Shown here piece after piece: positions 20,571-32,350 of a stretch of DNA of 64,000 nt. Origin of the DNA: Trichomonas vaginalis G3 (lineage: Eukaryota; Parabasalia; Trichomonadida; Trichomonadidae); assembly GCF_026262505.1 (NCBI RefSeq), contig NC_067207.1:34440082-34504081 (forward strand). The letters run 5' to 3'. Positions within the stretch are counted from its first letter, which is position 1; each line of letters starts with the position of its first letter. The translations under genes were made by a program, and so were the position numbers. The notes under the pieces are model-generated. The model was not told the DNA's origin. It saw nothing but the letters and a program-made list of their open reading frames with translations, and searched no databases.

Positions 20571-21899
20571 ATTCCTCCTTTATTAAGAATTTTCAGAAAA
20601 AAATGGAAATAGCTTTCAAATTATATTTATCATATTTGTTCTTCATTATCACATACTTATGAGTAAATTTAAATATGTTTTTGCAATAAACAATCGCTAA
20701 GTAATAAAAAAATTGAAAAAATGTAATTTGATGACAAAAATATTGGAACAACTCTATTATTTATGGTGTAGATATATTGTAATACCAGTTTCTATTTTCA
20801 TTTTACCTGTTAAATATTCAAAATTTTATTTTTGAAAGGAAAATCAATCATCTTTTACAGTTGAACCTTGAAAAACATATTTTTATAATGGAAAATATAT
20901 TTGAATCCGTCTATTATTCTGGTACAGAACAAAAGATATTTCGAGATCCAAAGAATTGTGATTTTTTTTTTCTGATTTTAATATCTTCCAATATTTTGAA
21001 TTGATTCGTATTAACAAATCGACATCACGTTTTTAGATAATTTTTTTGATTGTAAATTTGATGTTTTTTAAAAATTATTGATATTTATTTAACAATAGGC
21101 TACCTTGACTGCACAAATGATGAATATTAAAACCATCATGTTTAAATCATGTTTTGTAGAAAATTCAACTCACAAATTAAATTTCCAAAAGAAATTGTGA
21201 GAATTAATATTTTGAGACTATTCTGAAATTGAATGTTTATTCAATCATTTAAAATTTTATTATATTAATTTAAAGTCATAAAGCATAAATGCAATAAATT
21301 TTATCTTTGTACATTGAAAAATATTAATTATTTTTTCTGAATTACGTTCGTTAAAAGCAACTAACGGCTTTTATTTTTTCTTTTTCCTATTTCTGCACTT
21401 GTAATAAGATAAATATAGAGAATAATATATTCATTTTGCTTTATTCATAAAAATCATTTTTTATGAGTTTTTCTTGTTGTTTCAAGGATCATTATTGGTC
21501 CTATATTGCTGATTTATAAATACTATGCATTAAATAATATTATGCGCCTGTGGATTCAAAATCAGAGTACAAAGTATTCTATTTGAAAGGCTGAAGATTG
21601 AAATGGTATGTTAATTCAAGATATTTGAATAAATAACACCAAAATCCCCAATATTTACACTCACAAATTGCTTTCAAATCACTTGAGAAGTTGAAAGTAT
21701 AGAAACTATTTGAAAGATTTATTCAATGCTCACAAAAATCACATGAACGCTTATTGAATAATCAATAGAACTTTCGAAAATATGGACTTTATCTAACAAA
21801 ACGAATCGAGGTCCATGTATTTTTTACATATAAAGAATCAAAGTTCAAGATTAACAAGCTTATTGATTTCAAAATTCAATCACTACAGGCGGATACTTA

Positions 21900-21931
<32 letters not shown>
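20571..21931. other. AT-rich intergenic region ending in a poly(A) run
   Basis: No gene seen. It ends in a run of 30 A (21902-21931), after which base composition and repeat content change abruptly. That makes 21931/21932 the most likely left edge of the Polinton block. Confidence 0.5.
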
Positions 21932-21933
<2 letters not shown>

Positions 21934-23330
21934 AAGTGGGGCTTCCAGGCACTTCGTGCCTTCTAGCCCTGAGGATGTTTTGTCAAGACTTCTTCATCGT
22001 AAATGTTTTGTCAAGACTTCTTCGTAAATGTTTTGTCAAGACTTCTTCGTAAATGTTTTGTCAAGACTTCTTCGTAAATGTTTTGTCAAGACTTCTTCGT
22101 AAATGTTTTGTCAAGACTTCTTCGTAAAATCAGACAAAAATAATGTTTATGTTAGAATGTTAGATCTAACACGTTTTCTAACATGTTTTCTAACATCGTA
22201 GAAAACTCATGATTTCATCGTAAATGTTTTGTCAAGACTTCTTCGTAAATGTTTTGTCAAGACTTCTTCGTAAATGTTTTGTCAAGACTTCTTCGTAAAT
22301 GTTTTGTCAAGACTTCTTCATCGTAAATGTTTTGTCAAGACTTCTTCGTAAATGTTTTGTCAAGACTTCTTCGTAAATGTTTTGTCATGATTTCATCGTA
22401 AATGTTTTGTCAAGACTTCTTCTTCGTAAATGTTTTGTCAAGACTTCTTCGTAAAATCAGACAAAAATAATGTTTATGTTAGAATGTTAGATCTAACACG
22501 TTTTCTAACATGTTTTCTAACATCGTAGAAAACTCATGATTTCATCGTAAATGTTTTGTCAAGACTTCTTCGTAAATGTTTTGTCAAGACTTCTTCATCG
22601 TAAATGTTTTGTCAAGACTTCTTCGTAAAATCAGACAAAAATAATGTTTATGTTAGAATGTTAGATCTAACACGTTTTCTAACATGTTTTCTAACCTCAT
22701 GAATTTTCATGAACTTTCTTTACAAAGTCTTTACGATGAAGAACTTTACAAAGTCTCAACAAAACATTGACAAGAAAGTTCATGAGAAAGACTTTACAAA
22801 GTCTTTACGATGAAGAACTTTACGAAGAAATCTCAACAAAGTCTTTACGAAGAAGTCTTGACAAAACATTTACGATGAAATCATGAGTTTTCTACGATGT
22901 TAGAAAACATGTTAGAAAACATGTTAGATCTAACATTCTAACATAAAATATATTTTTATTGAATTCCGTATGAAATTTCATGAGTTTTGTATGTTTTAGA
23001 CCATGTTAGAAAACATGTTAGAAAACATGTTAGATCTAACATTCTAACATAAACATTATTTTTATTGAATTCCGTATGAAATTTCATGAATTTTGTATGT
23101 TTTAGACCATGTTAGAAAACATGTTAGAAAACATGTTAGATCTAACATTCTAACATAAAATATATTTTTGGGTCATTTACACTCATTACGATGAAGAAGT
23201 CTTAACAAAGTCTTTATGAAGAAATCTCAACAAAGTCTTTATGAAGAAGTCTTGACAAAGTCTTTACGAAGAAGTCTTGACAAAGTCTTTACTGAAAAAG
23301 TGTCATATAAACATCTGTCAAAAGCCGCTT
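21932..23330. repeat. Left repeat block: 25-bp tandem units and TTAGATCTAA palindromes
   Basis: It opens with two tiny hairpins (GGAAG...CTTCC, GGCAC TTC GTGCC). From about 21980 to 22620 a 25-bp unit, CGTAAATGTTTTGTCAAGAC then TTCTT, is repeated many times with small variants. Interspersed are about 50-bp blocks built on GTTAGATCTAAC and TTTTCTAACATG. They are forward at about 22142, 22470 and 22645 and inverted at about 22890, 23010 and 23110. The right part repeats CAAAGTCTTTACGAAGAAGT on the opposite strand. The block lies upstream of the first Polinton gene. Confidence 0.85.
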
Positions 23331-23346
23331 TTTAACTTCACTTAAA

Positions 23347-24399
23347 ATGCCACGTAAGCTACGTAAGAATATACGTAAGAGGAAGAGAGCATTGAAACAT
23401 CCAATAGTAAAACTAACACCACAACAACAGTTGCAACAACAAATGCTGAATGACCCCACTATGTTGCAACAAATGTCAAGCAATCCTATGCTTTTAAACC
23501 GAGTTGTTGGTGCACAGAGTGGAGGTTTAAGAGCGGCACTTTTAGCGAAAATGGCAGGCTATGGTGGAGCTGCAGACGGAACAGCCTATAACCCTCAAAG
23601 TCAAATGAATTTGAGTTCACTCAAAAATCAAATATCAGATGTCAAAAAGTCAAACATAGACATACAGAAGCAAATAAGTGAAAACGAAAAGAAACTAGAA
23701 TATGACAGACACACAAAGAAACTCAATGAGTTAAACGTAGAGAAAAAGAAGAAAGAAGAACAACTGAAAGAACTAAGTACAGAGGAATATGCGAAAAAAG
23801 TGTCAGAAAAAGCAACAGAAGTAGCAAAAATGGAACAAGATGTCATAAATTTGAAAAACCATACTACTCAATATAAAATACTGAAAGATGAAGAGATAAA
23901 ACAAAAAGCCCTGAAGACATATATGGATAGCGATGAGTATAAAAAAGAAGTTGAAGCAAATGTAAAGGCAGAAAAACTTTTACAGTTGCAAAACCAAACC
24001 GTACAGTATGAAAACTTAGCACAAGAAAGTAAAAATAACGACGCAGCCATGCAAAAGGCAATGAAAAGCGCAGAATATATAAAAGCTAACAATGACTGGT
24101 TAGATGCCCAAGCCAACGCCAAGCCAAGCAGCCCATTATTAGGGTCAATAAGGACAAAAATACAAGCGGATGAAGACAGTTCAAATGAAGCTTTAACAAA
24201 TGCTGACTTTAAGAACGCCTTCGAAGCTCTTCATAGTAAGGTGAAACAAGTGAACGACTTCTCATCTGGAAAGAAACTGAAGTCTGAAGGTTTCGACAAA
24301 GAGTTAAAAGAAGTAGCACAAAATATGACGAAAATAAAGATGCAGCAACGAGACAGGCAGTTCAAAGTGCCTATGACGCCGTTAGAGCAACTGTTGTGA
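23347..24399 (+). CDS. Polinton part A: coiled-coil protein, unknown
   Basis: An open frame of 350 residues starting with a very basic stretch (MPRKLRKNIRKRKRALK), then glutamine- and methionine-rich sequence (QQQLQQQMLNDPTMLQQMSS), a small glycine/alanine patch, and a long K/E-rich coiled coil to the end. Its place as the first gene before the capsid region and its basic N-terminus would suit a DNA-condensing or scaffold protein, but I recognise no family. Its end overlaps the next coding region by 4 nt. Confidence 0.6.
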   Translation: MPRKLRKNIRKRKRALKHPIVKLTPQQQLQQQMLNDPTMLQQMSSNPMLLNRVVGAQSGGLRAALLAKMAGYGGAADGTAYNPQSQMNLSSLKNQISDVKKSNIDIQKQISENEKKLEYDRHTKKLNELNVEKKKKEEQLKELSTEEYAKKVSEKATEVAKMEQDVINLKNHTTQYKILKDEEIKQKALKTYMDSDEYKKEVEANVKAEKLLQLQNQTVQYENLAQESKNNDAAMQKAMKSAEYIKANNDWLDAQANAKPSSPLLGSIRTKIQADEDSSNEALTNADFKNAFEALHSKVKQVNDFSSGKKLKSEGFDKELKEVAQNMTKIKMQQRDRQFKVPMTPLEQLL

Positions 24400-26532
24400 A
24401 AAGTCAAGAAAAAGAGTTACAACAGACCAAAACAGACCTAGTAAATGCTTTCTTAAGAACGAAAAGTCAGGTAGGACATTACGCTGCAGATGGAACATAT
24501 GTGCCAGCTGGTGGAATTTATATACCACCAAACCTCCAAGAGAAGCACCTGCACCAGGACTACCTAACACATTTACATCGTCACATGGACACAGACACAG
24601 GCATGCACCAAAACCAACACAACAACCAAACAACAACACAACAACCAGCACAACAACCAACAGTTCAAAACCCTGCACAACAACCACCTCACAACCAGAG
24701 CAAGGACATAAAAGAAGTAGAGAACAAGGAAACCAAGAATTCTTAAAAATGCTTAAAGAAGAGTGTGGTTTCCCAGATACTGTTGACTTTAGTGACAGAT
24801 ATAAAGAAGCTATTGGAAAGTTCAAGGATGGAAATACTGACCCGAACCTATTTAGCTTTATGGCTCAGCACCAAAACGGATATAATCTCAAACCTGGAAA
24901 ATACAAGCTCGCTAAGGGATATGATTTAATAGCATATCATCCAAATGACATGGATGAATTTACTCCGAGATATTTGATGTCAGAGCTAAATGACAATTCA
25001 ACTTTCGTCATGAAACGCGTAAAAAATAGAGACGGAACGAAAGAACAAAAGCTTATGAATGCGGATGACGTAGATAGGGAAATTGTTAAAAACGGTCTCG
25101 GAATATATGAAATGCCAGCAGATGAGGTACAAGAAACTCCACAGGAAGAAATAGTTCAGATACAACCAGACATGGAAGAAATAGTTCAGCAACAACAGCT
25201 AGAAGAGCCTGAAGGAAACGAACAAGTCCTTCCTTTGGAAACTAACCTCACAGAACTAGATGAAGATTTGGAACAGCCGAAAAATCTTGACCCTCAACAA
25301 GAGTATGCGGAGAATATGGAATATTTCCAAGAGTCTAAAAAAAATTCGGCTGACATAGTAGAAGAATATCGAAAAATGTTTGCCGACATACAAAAGACTC
25401 CAACACCAGATGAAAATATTCAGCATAGAATGAAAGTACTGAAAGAAAATGTACACAAATACAACAACCCTTTTTACTTACGAGCATTTAACGTTCAATC
25501 TTCGGAAACTCGGTGAAGATAAAAGGTTAAATTTCAAGAAAACATATAGAAATGAAACATTGTTTAAAGTTCATTCAGAACCTAACCAAGATGGAAACAA
25601 ACCTACTTTTGTTTCTGCAGACGATGGAACTACAATGAGATGGGGTCATAAAGCTAATCCAGATAGGTGGTTCATAAACTTACAACCACAATTCAAGAAG
25701 TTGTAGACGCAATGGAAGTCAATGGTGAACGAGACATAGCTGGTATTTTAAGCGCGGCTTTAATGCCATTGAAAATATGAAAGATGCAGATATTTTGAAC
25801 CAGTATGAAATGAACATGGCTGATGGAAATATAACACCTGACGTTCTAGAACATTTATCTCAAAGAACTACACAGAACCATAGAGATGGTATATTTGGTG
25901 AAGAGTTTAGAAAGAAAGTTATGGACAGAGAAGGAAGAGAACCTATTGTACATGACCTTGCAAACGAAAGTTTACAAAATGTCATAAAAACTTACTTTGC
26001 AGACAATGAACCGAGAAGGGATGAATATTTAAGAAAACTCAAATGGACAGTACCAAATGAAATGTTAGTATTGAAAAACATGTTCCTTGACAAAATAAAA
26101 CCAACTACAGAAATAAATGACGCAAGACTGAAAGATTGGGTAAAAGCTTTCCCATTCACAAAAGATATAGTTGGTAACATGGAAAGAAAACCAGAATGGC
26201 TACAAAAACATATATTTGGAAACGAGCTTATTCCATATGGACAAGCTCTGTTTGAAGAGCTTGAACCGGAAACTCAGGAAAGAGTCATGCAAACAATACG
26301 CGAAGACTCAAATACAGACTATGACAAACTCTTTCTAGGATATAGGTTACCTGAGATGGGCGACCAGAGCCAAAAGGCAAAAAGGACATGGGAAATTTGC
26401 AACATACTAGATGAACATAATGCAAAGATGCAACAACTTCAAGCAGAGGGCAATGAAGGAAAAAGAAGAGTTAAAAACTCAGTCAGGAAGAAAGTAAAGC
26501 TTGGTCGGAGTGGGTTCTATTATGACATATAA
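24396..26532 (+). pseudogene. Polinton part A: large acidic structural-type gene, broken
   Basis: A coding stretch of about 2.1 kb with one consistent codon style, now with about three interruptions. It includes a threonine/glutamine/asparagine-rich stretch, an acidic glutamine-rich centre (EEIVQIQPDMEEIVQQQQLE) and a charged helical C-terminal part with a basic tail. No known domain was recognised. Its size and location next to the capsid-like gene suggest a virion-associated protein, which is inference. Confidence 0.5.
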
Positions 26533-26562
26533 ATCCAACTATTCTATATTTTTACTCATATG

Positions 26563-28162
26563 AAATGTACGCCGCTCAGAATATAACGCCAACAGTTTTG
26601 GATGCCATGAATGGAAATGTTTCCGAATGTATAACGAATGCGACAATGCCATTAGAAGGTCAGAAATAGTTCCTGGAACTTACGAATATACAACTGCTGT
26701 TTCTTATGGAAACGTAGGTGAGTTTGGAGAAGGTTCTTCAACAACAGTAGATATTGCTTGCGACAGTTTCATATAATTTCTATTGACAACTCTTTCTTAT
26801 ACGTGGAACAAGACATTGAAATAAAACCTTCTGCCAAGTTGTTGACAAGAAAGGTTGCAATGGAATTTTCTATGTCGGATACCAATATGCTCCAGAAGTT
26901 TCATGGGATATAAGATATATTCTAACTCTGACTTAGTTCAAACAGTAACATGGGCAAACTATGAATGGTTCGCTTTGAGAAACTCAGTACAACCACAAGC
27001 TAGAGAACAAACAGACCAGTATGCAACTATTGAAAAATAAGAAGACTTGACCTAACGTTCCAGGAGTTTATGTTAACCTTTCTGGACAAACTGCAGCAGC
27101 AGTAACCAAAGTAAAATTGAAACTTAGAGTTCCTTTGTCATCTTTCCTCATCTTCAGGTTTTTAAGATACTTGCCAAACTGGGCAGGAAAAATTTCTATC
27201 GAACTTACTCCAAGCAAAAATAACTTAGTCATTGCACCAACACAAGACCCATTCACTCTTACAGAAGTAGTGGGAACAAATAAAATGTCATTCGCCGACT
27301 TTTGCAAAAACAAAGTTGACTTAGACTTTGGTTTCTCAAACCTCAACACTGAAGTAAACTATTATTTCAATGCTGCTGGAGATGCTTGGGACCCAGTTAA
27401 GTTCACATGCGAAAAGTTTGAATGCAAGAGAATAGAAAGCAGACTTGCAGTCTATATGTTGGACCCAGATATTTCAAATGCTTTAGCTGCCAAATATATT
27501 GCAGTTCCACTTATGTTCCCTATACACCAAATATCTGTCAAAGACTTTGCAGGTGAAGTTGGAAACCAAAGTGCTGACCCAGGTGCAAAACAGATATTGC
27601 TTTAACAACTGCAATGAAACATGCAGATACTATGTTTGTACTGTTCAGACGAACTATAAATGACTATTCTGTTTCTACAACCCTGGTATTAAATATCATA
27701 TAAACATAGATGGCAAATATTATCCAAGAGAAGAATATTCTACAGTTGAGGATATGAGGTCATACAACTTGACATTAGATGCTATGAACTTTAACAACAA
27801 CTTCACAACAACCATTAACCCTGAAATGCAAAGTTCTATTATGCCATATGTGAAAGTATGGACTCATACAGGAGCTCAAAAAACTCAATATACAAATGGA
27901 GACCGTTCAAACTTTTGGCTTGGCATTCCATTTGCTGACTCAGAAGACTTTATGGTGGTATTTCAACTGTTGGTACTGTACAAATACATATACTGGTGAC
28001 AGAGACGGTCCATATGAACTGAGAGCAAAGAAGTTTACAAAACCAATAGCACTTTTCACGGAAGATGCTCTTTTGAAGATTCGTTCGATGAAACCTGCTG
28101 GGGCTCCTCAGATTGGCATAACGACAGCTTCCATCGAGCAGATTTTGGCAGCAGGTCAGTAA
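26563..28162 (+). pseudogene. Polinton part A: capsid-like gene (lineage 1), broken
   Basis: About 1.6 kb of decayed coding sequence with about four interruptions. One segment (KLRVPLSS, then RYLPNWAGKISIEL) aligns with a segment of the capsid-like gene in part B (KLRLRIPVRRFLP, RFIPAFAGNIQLKVKF), and both genes are of the size expected for a double-jelly-roll major capsid protein. The call rests on this shared segment, gene size and context, not on a direct database match. It overlaps the end of the minus-strand gene at 28056-28475. Confidence 0.5.
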
Positions 28163-28475
28163 GTTGTTCTTGAACTGACTTCTCTCCGTCAAATATTGAC
28201 AGTACGCCAGTTTTGACATAATATTGTATTATAAACTTACCTTTAGTAATATCGGTCAGTTTTGTTGTTATATTTTTGTCAACGTCAAGAACTTTCACCA
28301 TTTCAGTTATACCAACTTTCTTTGCTTTATGAAAATATTTTGGTTCAGCAAAGACTGCTATTCTATAACATTTTCCATTGTTTGTGTAAAGAACTATTCT
28401 GTCAATGTATTTGTATTGTTTGTGTGTGTAAACTTTGTTCTGCTTCAATTCGAAGAGATACTCAAATACGTCCAT
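28056..28475 (-). CDS. Polinton part A: small protein, unknown
   Basis: A 139-residue frame starting MDVFEYLFELKQNKVYTHKQ, with a beta-rich look (YIDRIVLYTNNGKCYRIAVF, GKFIIQYYVKTGVLSIF). The general pattern resembles the small family at 44100 and 56457, whose members also have a short fold with a Y-I-D/N-G core, but the relation is weak. It converges on the capsid-like gene and overlaps its last 107 bp. The frame can be read further upstream, but that part looks antisense to the next gene. Confidence 0.5.
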   Translation of the reverse strand: MDVFEYLFELKQNKVYTHKQYKYIDRIVLYTNNGKCYRIAVFAEPKYFHKAKKVGITEMVKVLDVDKNITTKLTDITKGKFIIQYYVKTGVLSIFDGEKSVQEQLTDLLPKSARWKLSLCQSEEPQQVSSNESSKEHLP

Positions 28476-28521
28476 CTTTCTTATTCTAAGTAAAATGTCA
28501 TTTCGAAAAATAGAAGCGTAA

Positions 28522-29073
28522 GTGTTCAAAAGGTTTAATGGCGGTGGCAGATGTGAAGTTAAATTCACCAACTCAAACAAACAGTCAAATGTTGTTGTCA
28601 ATGTCAAAGACAGAGATGTTGAAGTGGGGAAACCATACGAAGACGAAGATGGTATAGCAATTGTTCCTGTAAAAGAACAACCAACATATCCTGAAGTTAG
28701 CAGAGACTTAAGTTCTGTTGCAGATATTCGAAACGACTACCAACAACTGAAAGACAAACTTCAAACTCAGGAGAAGATTTGTCAAGCTTTAAGTATAATG
28801 TTAAACTTGGTTGAGCACAACCCTGTAAAAGTGAACTCATATGTCATTGCACCTCATGAAGTTTTGAAAGAACTATTGAAACTTTTGACAGAGGCAGACG
28901 ATATAAACATCAAAGAAATAGAACCCGACATTGCTTGCTGTGGTGTTTCATATAATGTCATTGACAAGATATACGTTATGAAAGGAGGTGAAACGTTGAA
29001 CTTAAAATATAGTTTCCCAGACGTTATAAAAATATTTGACGACCACAACATTTCATTAAAATTTATTTGCTAA
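28522..29073 (+). CDS. Polinton part A: acidic protein, unknown
   Basis: A frame of about 180 codons; the true start is not settled. It contains KFTNSNKQSNVVVNVKDRDVEV, a short helical section (DYQQLKDKLQTQEKICQALS) and an acidic C-terminal half. It stands 4 bp before the next gene, so the two are probably read together. No family was recognised. Confidence 0.5.
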   Translation: MFKRFNGGGRCEVKFTNSNKQSNVVVNVKDRDVEVGKPYEDEDGIAIVPVKEQPTYPEVSRDLSSVADIRNDYQQLKDKLQTQEKICQALSIMLNLVEHNPVKVNSYVIAPHEVLKELLKLLTEADDINIKEIEPDIACCGVSYNVIDKIYVMKGGETLNLKYSFPDVIKIFDDHNISLKFIC

Positions 29074-29077
29074 GTAA

Positions 29078-29884
29078 ATGGCAGAAGATATAATGGTTTA
29101 TACTATTACGACTAAAAACCCTGAGTCATATAATTCTATAACAACAAACTTACAAAGTCCTCAAGGACGATATTGTAAACTGACCTTAAACACGATGACG
29201 ACTAAAGCCTGTTTTGCTCTTTTGACACCAGAAGACTTTGTTGTTGTGAATGGTAAAAAATACTTCTTTGAAGATACTTACTCAGATATACCACCAACAG
29301 GTTTTGTTGACTTATTTAATACTTTAAGGACGGATGTAACATGTGCTGCAACTAGAGCAGGTTTCATTATGTTTGGATGTCCGACTGAGTTTACTATAAA
29401 CAATATGAGCTATAATACAAAACTTATATCTGGTTTTTACTACCAACAGTTTCCTATAACAGGAAAAGGTGTCCTACAAGGTTTGTCTATTCCATTGACT
29501 TTAAGTACACCTATTTTATATATTGTTTCAAACTTAGGTTCAAAGTGTTATTCGAATGTCGACAGAAACTACTATGACCAAAAGATACTCATGCGTATAA
29601 ACAACACTTTCTCTGCTGGTTTGCCTATTGTTCATTCGAATGCAGAATTTTCAACCTTAGTGAACTCAAACACTTTGGCAAGTATAACGTTGACATTAGT
29701 TGACGCAAACTTTGTTCCTGTAAAACTTTTATGTCCTATGTATTTGTCAATGACGGCAGAAAGTTTCGAATTGGAAGATGCAACTGGTGAAAGTATTGTA
29801 CTACAAGAACAACTTCAACAACAAATAGCTCAAGAACAACAAATGCAACAAATAGCTCAAGAACAACAAATAGCTCAAGAATAA
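29078..29884 (+). CDS. Polinton part A: beta-rich protein, possible minor capsid (penton-like)
   Basis: An open frame of 268 residues. Residues 1-235 are rich in beta-type sequence (CKLTLNTMTTKACFALLTP, GVLQGLSIPLTLSTPILYIV, LASITLTLVDANFVPVKLL); the tail is a run of Q/E repeats (QQIAQEQQ). In Polintons the major capsid gene is usually accompanied by a smaller jelly-roll penton gene, and this one follows the capsid-like region by about 900 bp. The penton role is inference from size, strand content and position. Confidence 0.4.
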   Translation: MAEDIMVYTITTKNPESYNSITTNLQSPQGRYCKLTLNTMTTKACFALLTPEDFVVVNGKKYFFEDTYSDIPPTGFVDLFNTLRTDVTCAATRAGFIMFGCPTEFTINNMSYNTKLISGFYYQQFPITGKGVLQGLSIPLTLSTPILYIVSNLGSKCYSNVDRNYYDQKILMRINNTFSAGLPIVHSNAEFSTLVNSNTLASITLTLVDANFVPVKLLCPMYLSMTAESFELEDATGESIVLQEQLQQQIAQEQQMQQIAQEQQIAQE

Positions 29885-29912
29885 AAAAATATTTTTTTTT
29901 ATTTTTATAAAA

Positions 29913-30500
29913 ATGTACGCTGAGTTTGTTGGAGAAGACTGTTGGAAAACTTGTTTGTTAGATGAGAAATATGAAATTCACTGTTCTGAGCCTTTTGAAG
30001 TCAGAAACAAAAAGACAAAAAGAGTTTTAAGCGAATGGGAGCAAAATAAAGGATATGCTAGGATGAAGATGGGTGGAAAACACTATTTAAAACATGTTGT
30101 CATTGCAACTCATTTTATACCGAATCCTAACAATCTACCTTTTGTAGACCATATAAACCGTATAAGAAAGCGACAATAGACTTGAAAACTTACGCTGGGT
30201 TACTCGTTCTGAAAACAATAAGAACAAAAGCAAATTTAGAGATATTGTATTCGAATTTGTCGACGAAACTAGAAGATGAAGCAATTGAAATTACAGACTA
30301 TGGCAAGCATACGTTTGAGTTTTACTACTTATAGCGAAGAACAAGACTCTTTCTACTTTTATACCGGCGTAAACTATAGAAAATTACAAGTATGTTTTAC
30401 TAAGGAAGACTATGCTTTTGTAAACACTAGAGATACAGATGGAAAATACGTTAAAATACTTCTTAACAAATTCAAGAAGCTATATGGCATACCATTTTAA
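29913..30500 (+). pseudogene. Polinton part A: HNH homing-type endonuclease with an added C-terminal domain, broken
   Basis: The first part carries the core of NUMOD4/HNH endonucleases (HYLKHVVIATHFIPN, then FVDHINRIRK), a family that cuts DNA and often drives gene mobility. The last part resembles the small proteins at 44100-44420 and 56457-56741 (EDYAFVNTRDTDGKYVKILL, then KKLYGI). About two interruptions. It is preceded by the ATTTTTATAAAAATG-type leader. Confidence 0.6.
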
Positions 30501-30541
30501 AACGTTTTTAAAAAAAAATATTTTTTTATCCGATAGAAAAG

Positions 30542-30961
30542 ATGACAAAATTCATCTCAGTAAATAAGTACATGACAGAAGTCAAAGATAAGTTAGCTCC
30601 ATTCGCTTATTTGAATGTTTACTTCTACCATTTTGAAAAGTCTACATTTGACAAAGTTTGGAACATCGAACCAGTTAAGTTTGCTATTGTGACTAAAAAT
30701 GGTGCAACTTTTGAAGACTTAGACATAGAAGGTTTGTTAGCAGTCAAAGAAAATTTTGACAGAAAGTTCTCAAAACTCGAAGAAGGCAAAGCATACAAAC
30801 TTGTTATACCTTATGAACCAAAGAAAGCAGACGACTATGAATATTATGAGTCTAAGATAGTTGAAGTTCAAGGTAAATTGGGTAAAAAGATTTTAGAGTC
30901 TAAGCCAGTGTTTGCTCCTAAAGAGGAAGAGAACATTGACATTGACCCAGAAATGTTCTAA
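30542..30961 (+). CDS. Polinton part A: 139-residue protein, unknown
   Basis: An open frame with a true ATG after the leader ATTTTTTTATCCGATAGAAA, which also occurs near 47920 in part B. The product (FAYLNVYFYHFEKSTFDKVW, EPVKFAIVTKNGATFEDL) has a mixed alpha/beta look and an acidic tail ending DIDPEMF. It may be a single-strand DNA-binding protein by its short beta-rich core and acidic C-terminal tip; this is a guess. Confidence 0.5.
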   Translation: MTKFISVNKYMTEVKDKLAPFAYLNVYFYHFEKSTFDKVWNIEPVKFAIVTKNGATFEDLDIEGLLAVKENFDRKFSKLEEGKAYKLVIPYEPKKADDYEYYESKIVEVQGKLGKKILESKPVFAPKEEENIDIDPEMF

Positions 30962-30977
30962 AAATAAAATTTTATTT

Positions 30978-31345
30978 TTACATGTCATATCTCCCCTTCT
31001 CTGGAACTGGTTCAGGTTCTTTTTTCTCTTCTTCTACTTTCTTTTCTTTCTTTTCTCTCTTCTTCTTCTTTTCTGGTGGAGTTATGTCAAATTTCTCAGA
31101 ACCATATTTATGTAAAAGTTCTTTGTCCTTTAATAGCTCTTCTATTCTGTTTCCTATTTCATCTTCAAGAACAGCGCATGTGTCTTCTTTGCATTCTAAG
31201 AACTTTTGTTGGACTTCATCTTTCCAATCGGCGTCATCTCTGTCAACAAGTCTGTCATTGACAAACTTAAAGACTTCTCTGCCTAATGTTTTATGGTTCT
31301 TGTCATATTCCCAGAAACAGAACTTTAGAACAAATTCACCTTTTC
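30978..31345 (-). pseudogene. Polinton part A: lysine/glutamate-rich protein, incomplete
   Basis: The minus strand holds about 120 codons of clear coding character (KTLGREVFKFVNDRL, CKEDTCAVLEDEIGNRIEEL, then a K/E-rich tail) without an evident start codon, so the gene is incomplete. The plus-strand frame over the same bases is only its shadow, rich in S and F. It converges with 30542-30961, with 16 bp between the stops. Confidence 0.45.
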
Positions 31346-31368
31346 TTGTTTACACTATGTAAGATTTT

Positions 31369-32350
31369 ATGGTCGACAGATGTTTTGCTGTCGAAAAGTT
31401 TGTCTCGAATATAGATAGCGAAATCGCTAGACATTTTCAAAAAGATAAAAATTTTAATTTTTCTAAAAATATGTTAGAAAAAAAGTTTGCTGACATTGAC
31501 AAAAAATTTGAGAATGTTTTAAACAAGAACAAGAGGAAGTTGGAAAATGCTCAGATAAAACCCATACATGACAAGTTCCTATTTGCTCAGAATGGTATAA
31601 CAGGTCTAATCGCACCACCTGGGTCGGGCAAGACTTTCACTTATCTTAAAATGGCTGCACAACAACAAGAACTAGATGAGAAGAACCCATTCTATGAGTT
31701 AGTAGTCATTTGTAGTACTTCTGGTCAATTCGATCAAACCGTCAATTTCGTTCAAAGATATTTATAAAAAAAGTCTAAGTTAGTATGTATAAAAGATACT
31801 GAGTTGTTAGATTGGATAAAGAAGTACCAAAGAAGAGTTTTGAAGTACAATGCTATAAATGAGTATATAAATTCGAAGTTTAAAGACCCAAATGAGGAAA
31901 TGCAGAGAATATTAGAAGAAGAAACACTTCAGAAACAAACAGAAAGAGATAGAATACATTTCGAAGAAATTGCAATCTTACGATTGGAAGACATACCCTC
32001 ATAGGTGTCTTCTTATCTTAGATGACTTTGCTTCTCATCCTTTGTTAAAGAATAGAGAACAAGATATGTGTCGAATTCTTAAGAAACTTAGGCACTTTAA
32101 CATCTCAGTTGTCATTTGTGTACAGACAGCCAAGAGTTTAAGTAAGGATGTAAAGAGAATACTTACTGACATTGTACTTTTCCCTGGATTGTCCGAAGAC
32201 GATTTCATGGAACTTATGAAAGAGTCCATGGCAGGTAAGTTTGACAGACATGAACTATGGGAGAAGTACAAAGTCATACAAGACCCTCATACTTCTTTCA
32301 GAATTCACATCTACGCGAACAAAGTTCAAATTGTAAAAAGTCAAGCTTGA
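31369..32350 (+). pseudogene. Polinton part A: A32/FtsK-HerA-type packaging ATPase, broken
   Basis: A Walker A motif (APPGSGKT) stands about 80 codons into the region and a Walker B (LLILDDF) further on, followed by ISVVICVQTAKSLSKD, the sensor-type strand of the A32-like family. In Polintons and related viruses this ATPase drives the genome into the capsid. There are about two interruptions. The 17 bases at its very end recur at 32894-32910, after the tandem-repeat insert. Confidence 0.75.

Noticed and set aside
21980-22640. Array of regular 25-bp repeats resembling a CRISPR
   Set aside because: There are no unique spacers, the units abut each other, and the setting is eukaryotic.
28500-28540. 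GTAAGT-like word near the start of the gene at 28522, which might suggest an intron
   Set aside because: No trichomonad-type branch and 3' splice sequence (ACTAACACACAG) follows, and any intron would be far too short.
30982-31362. Plus-strand frame rich in serine and phenylalanine
   Set aside because: It is the antisense shadow of a K/E-rich minus-strand coding stretch.
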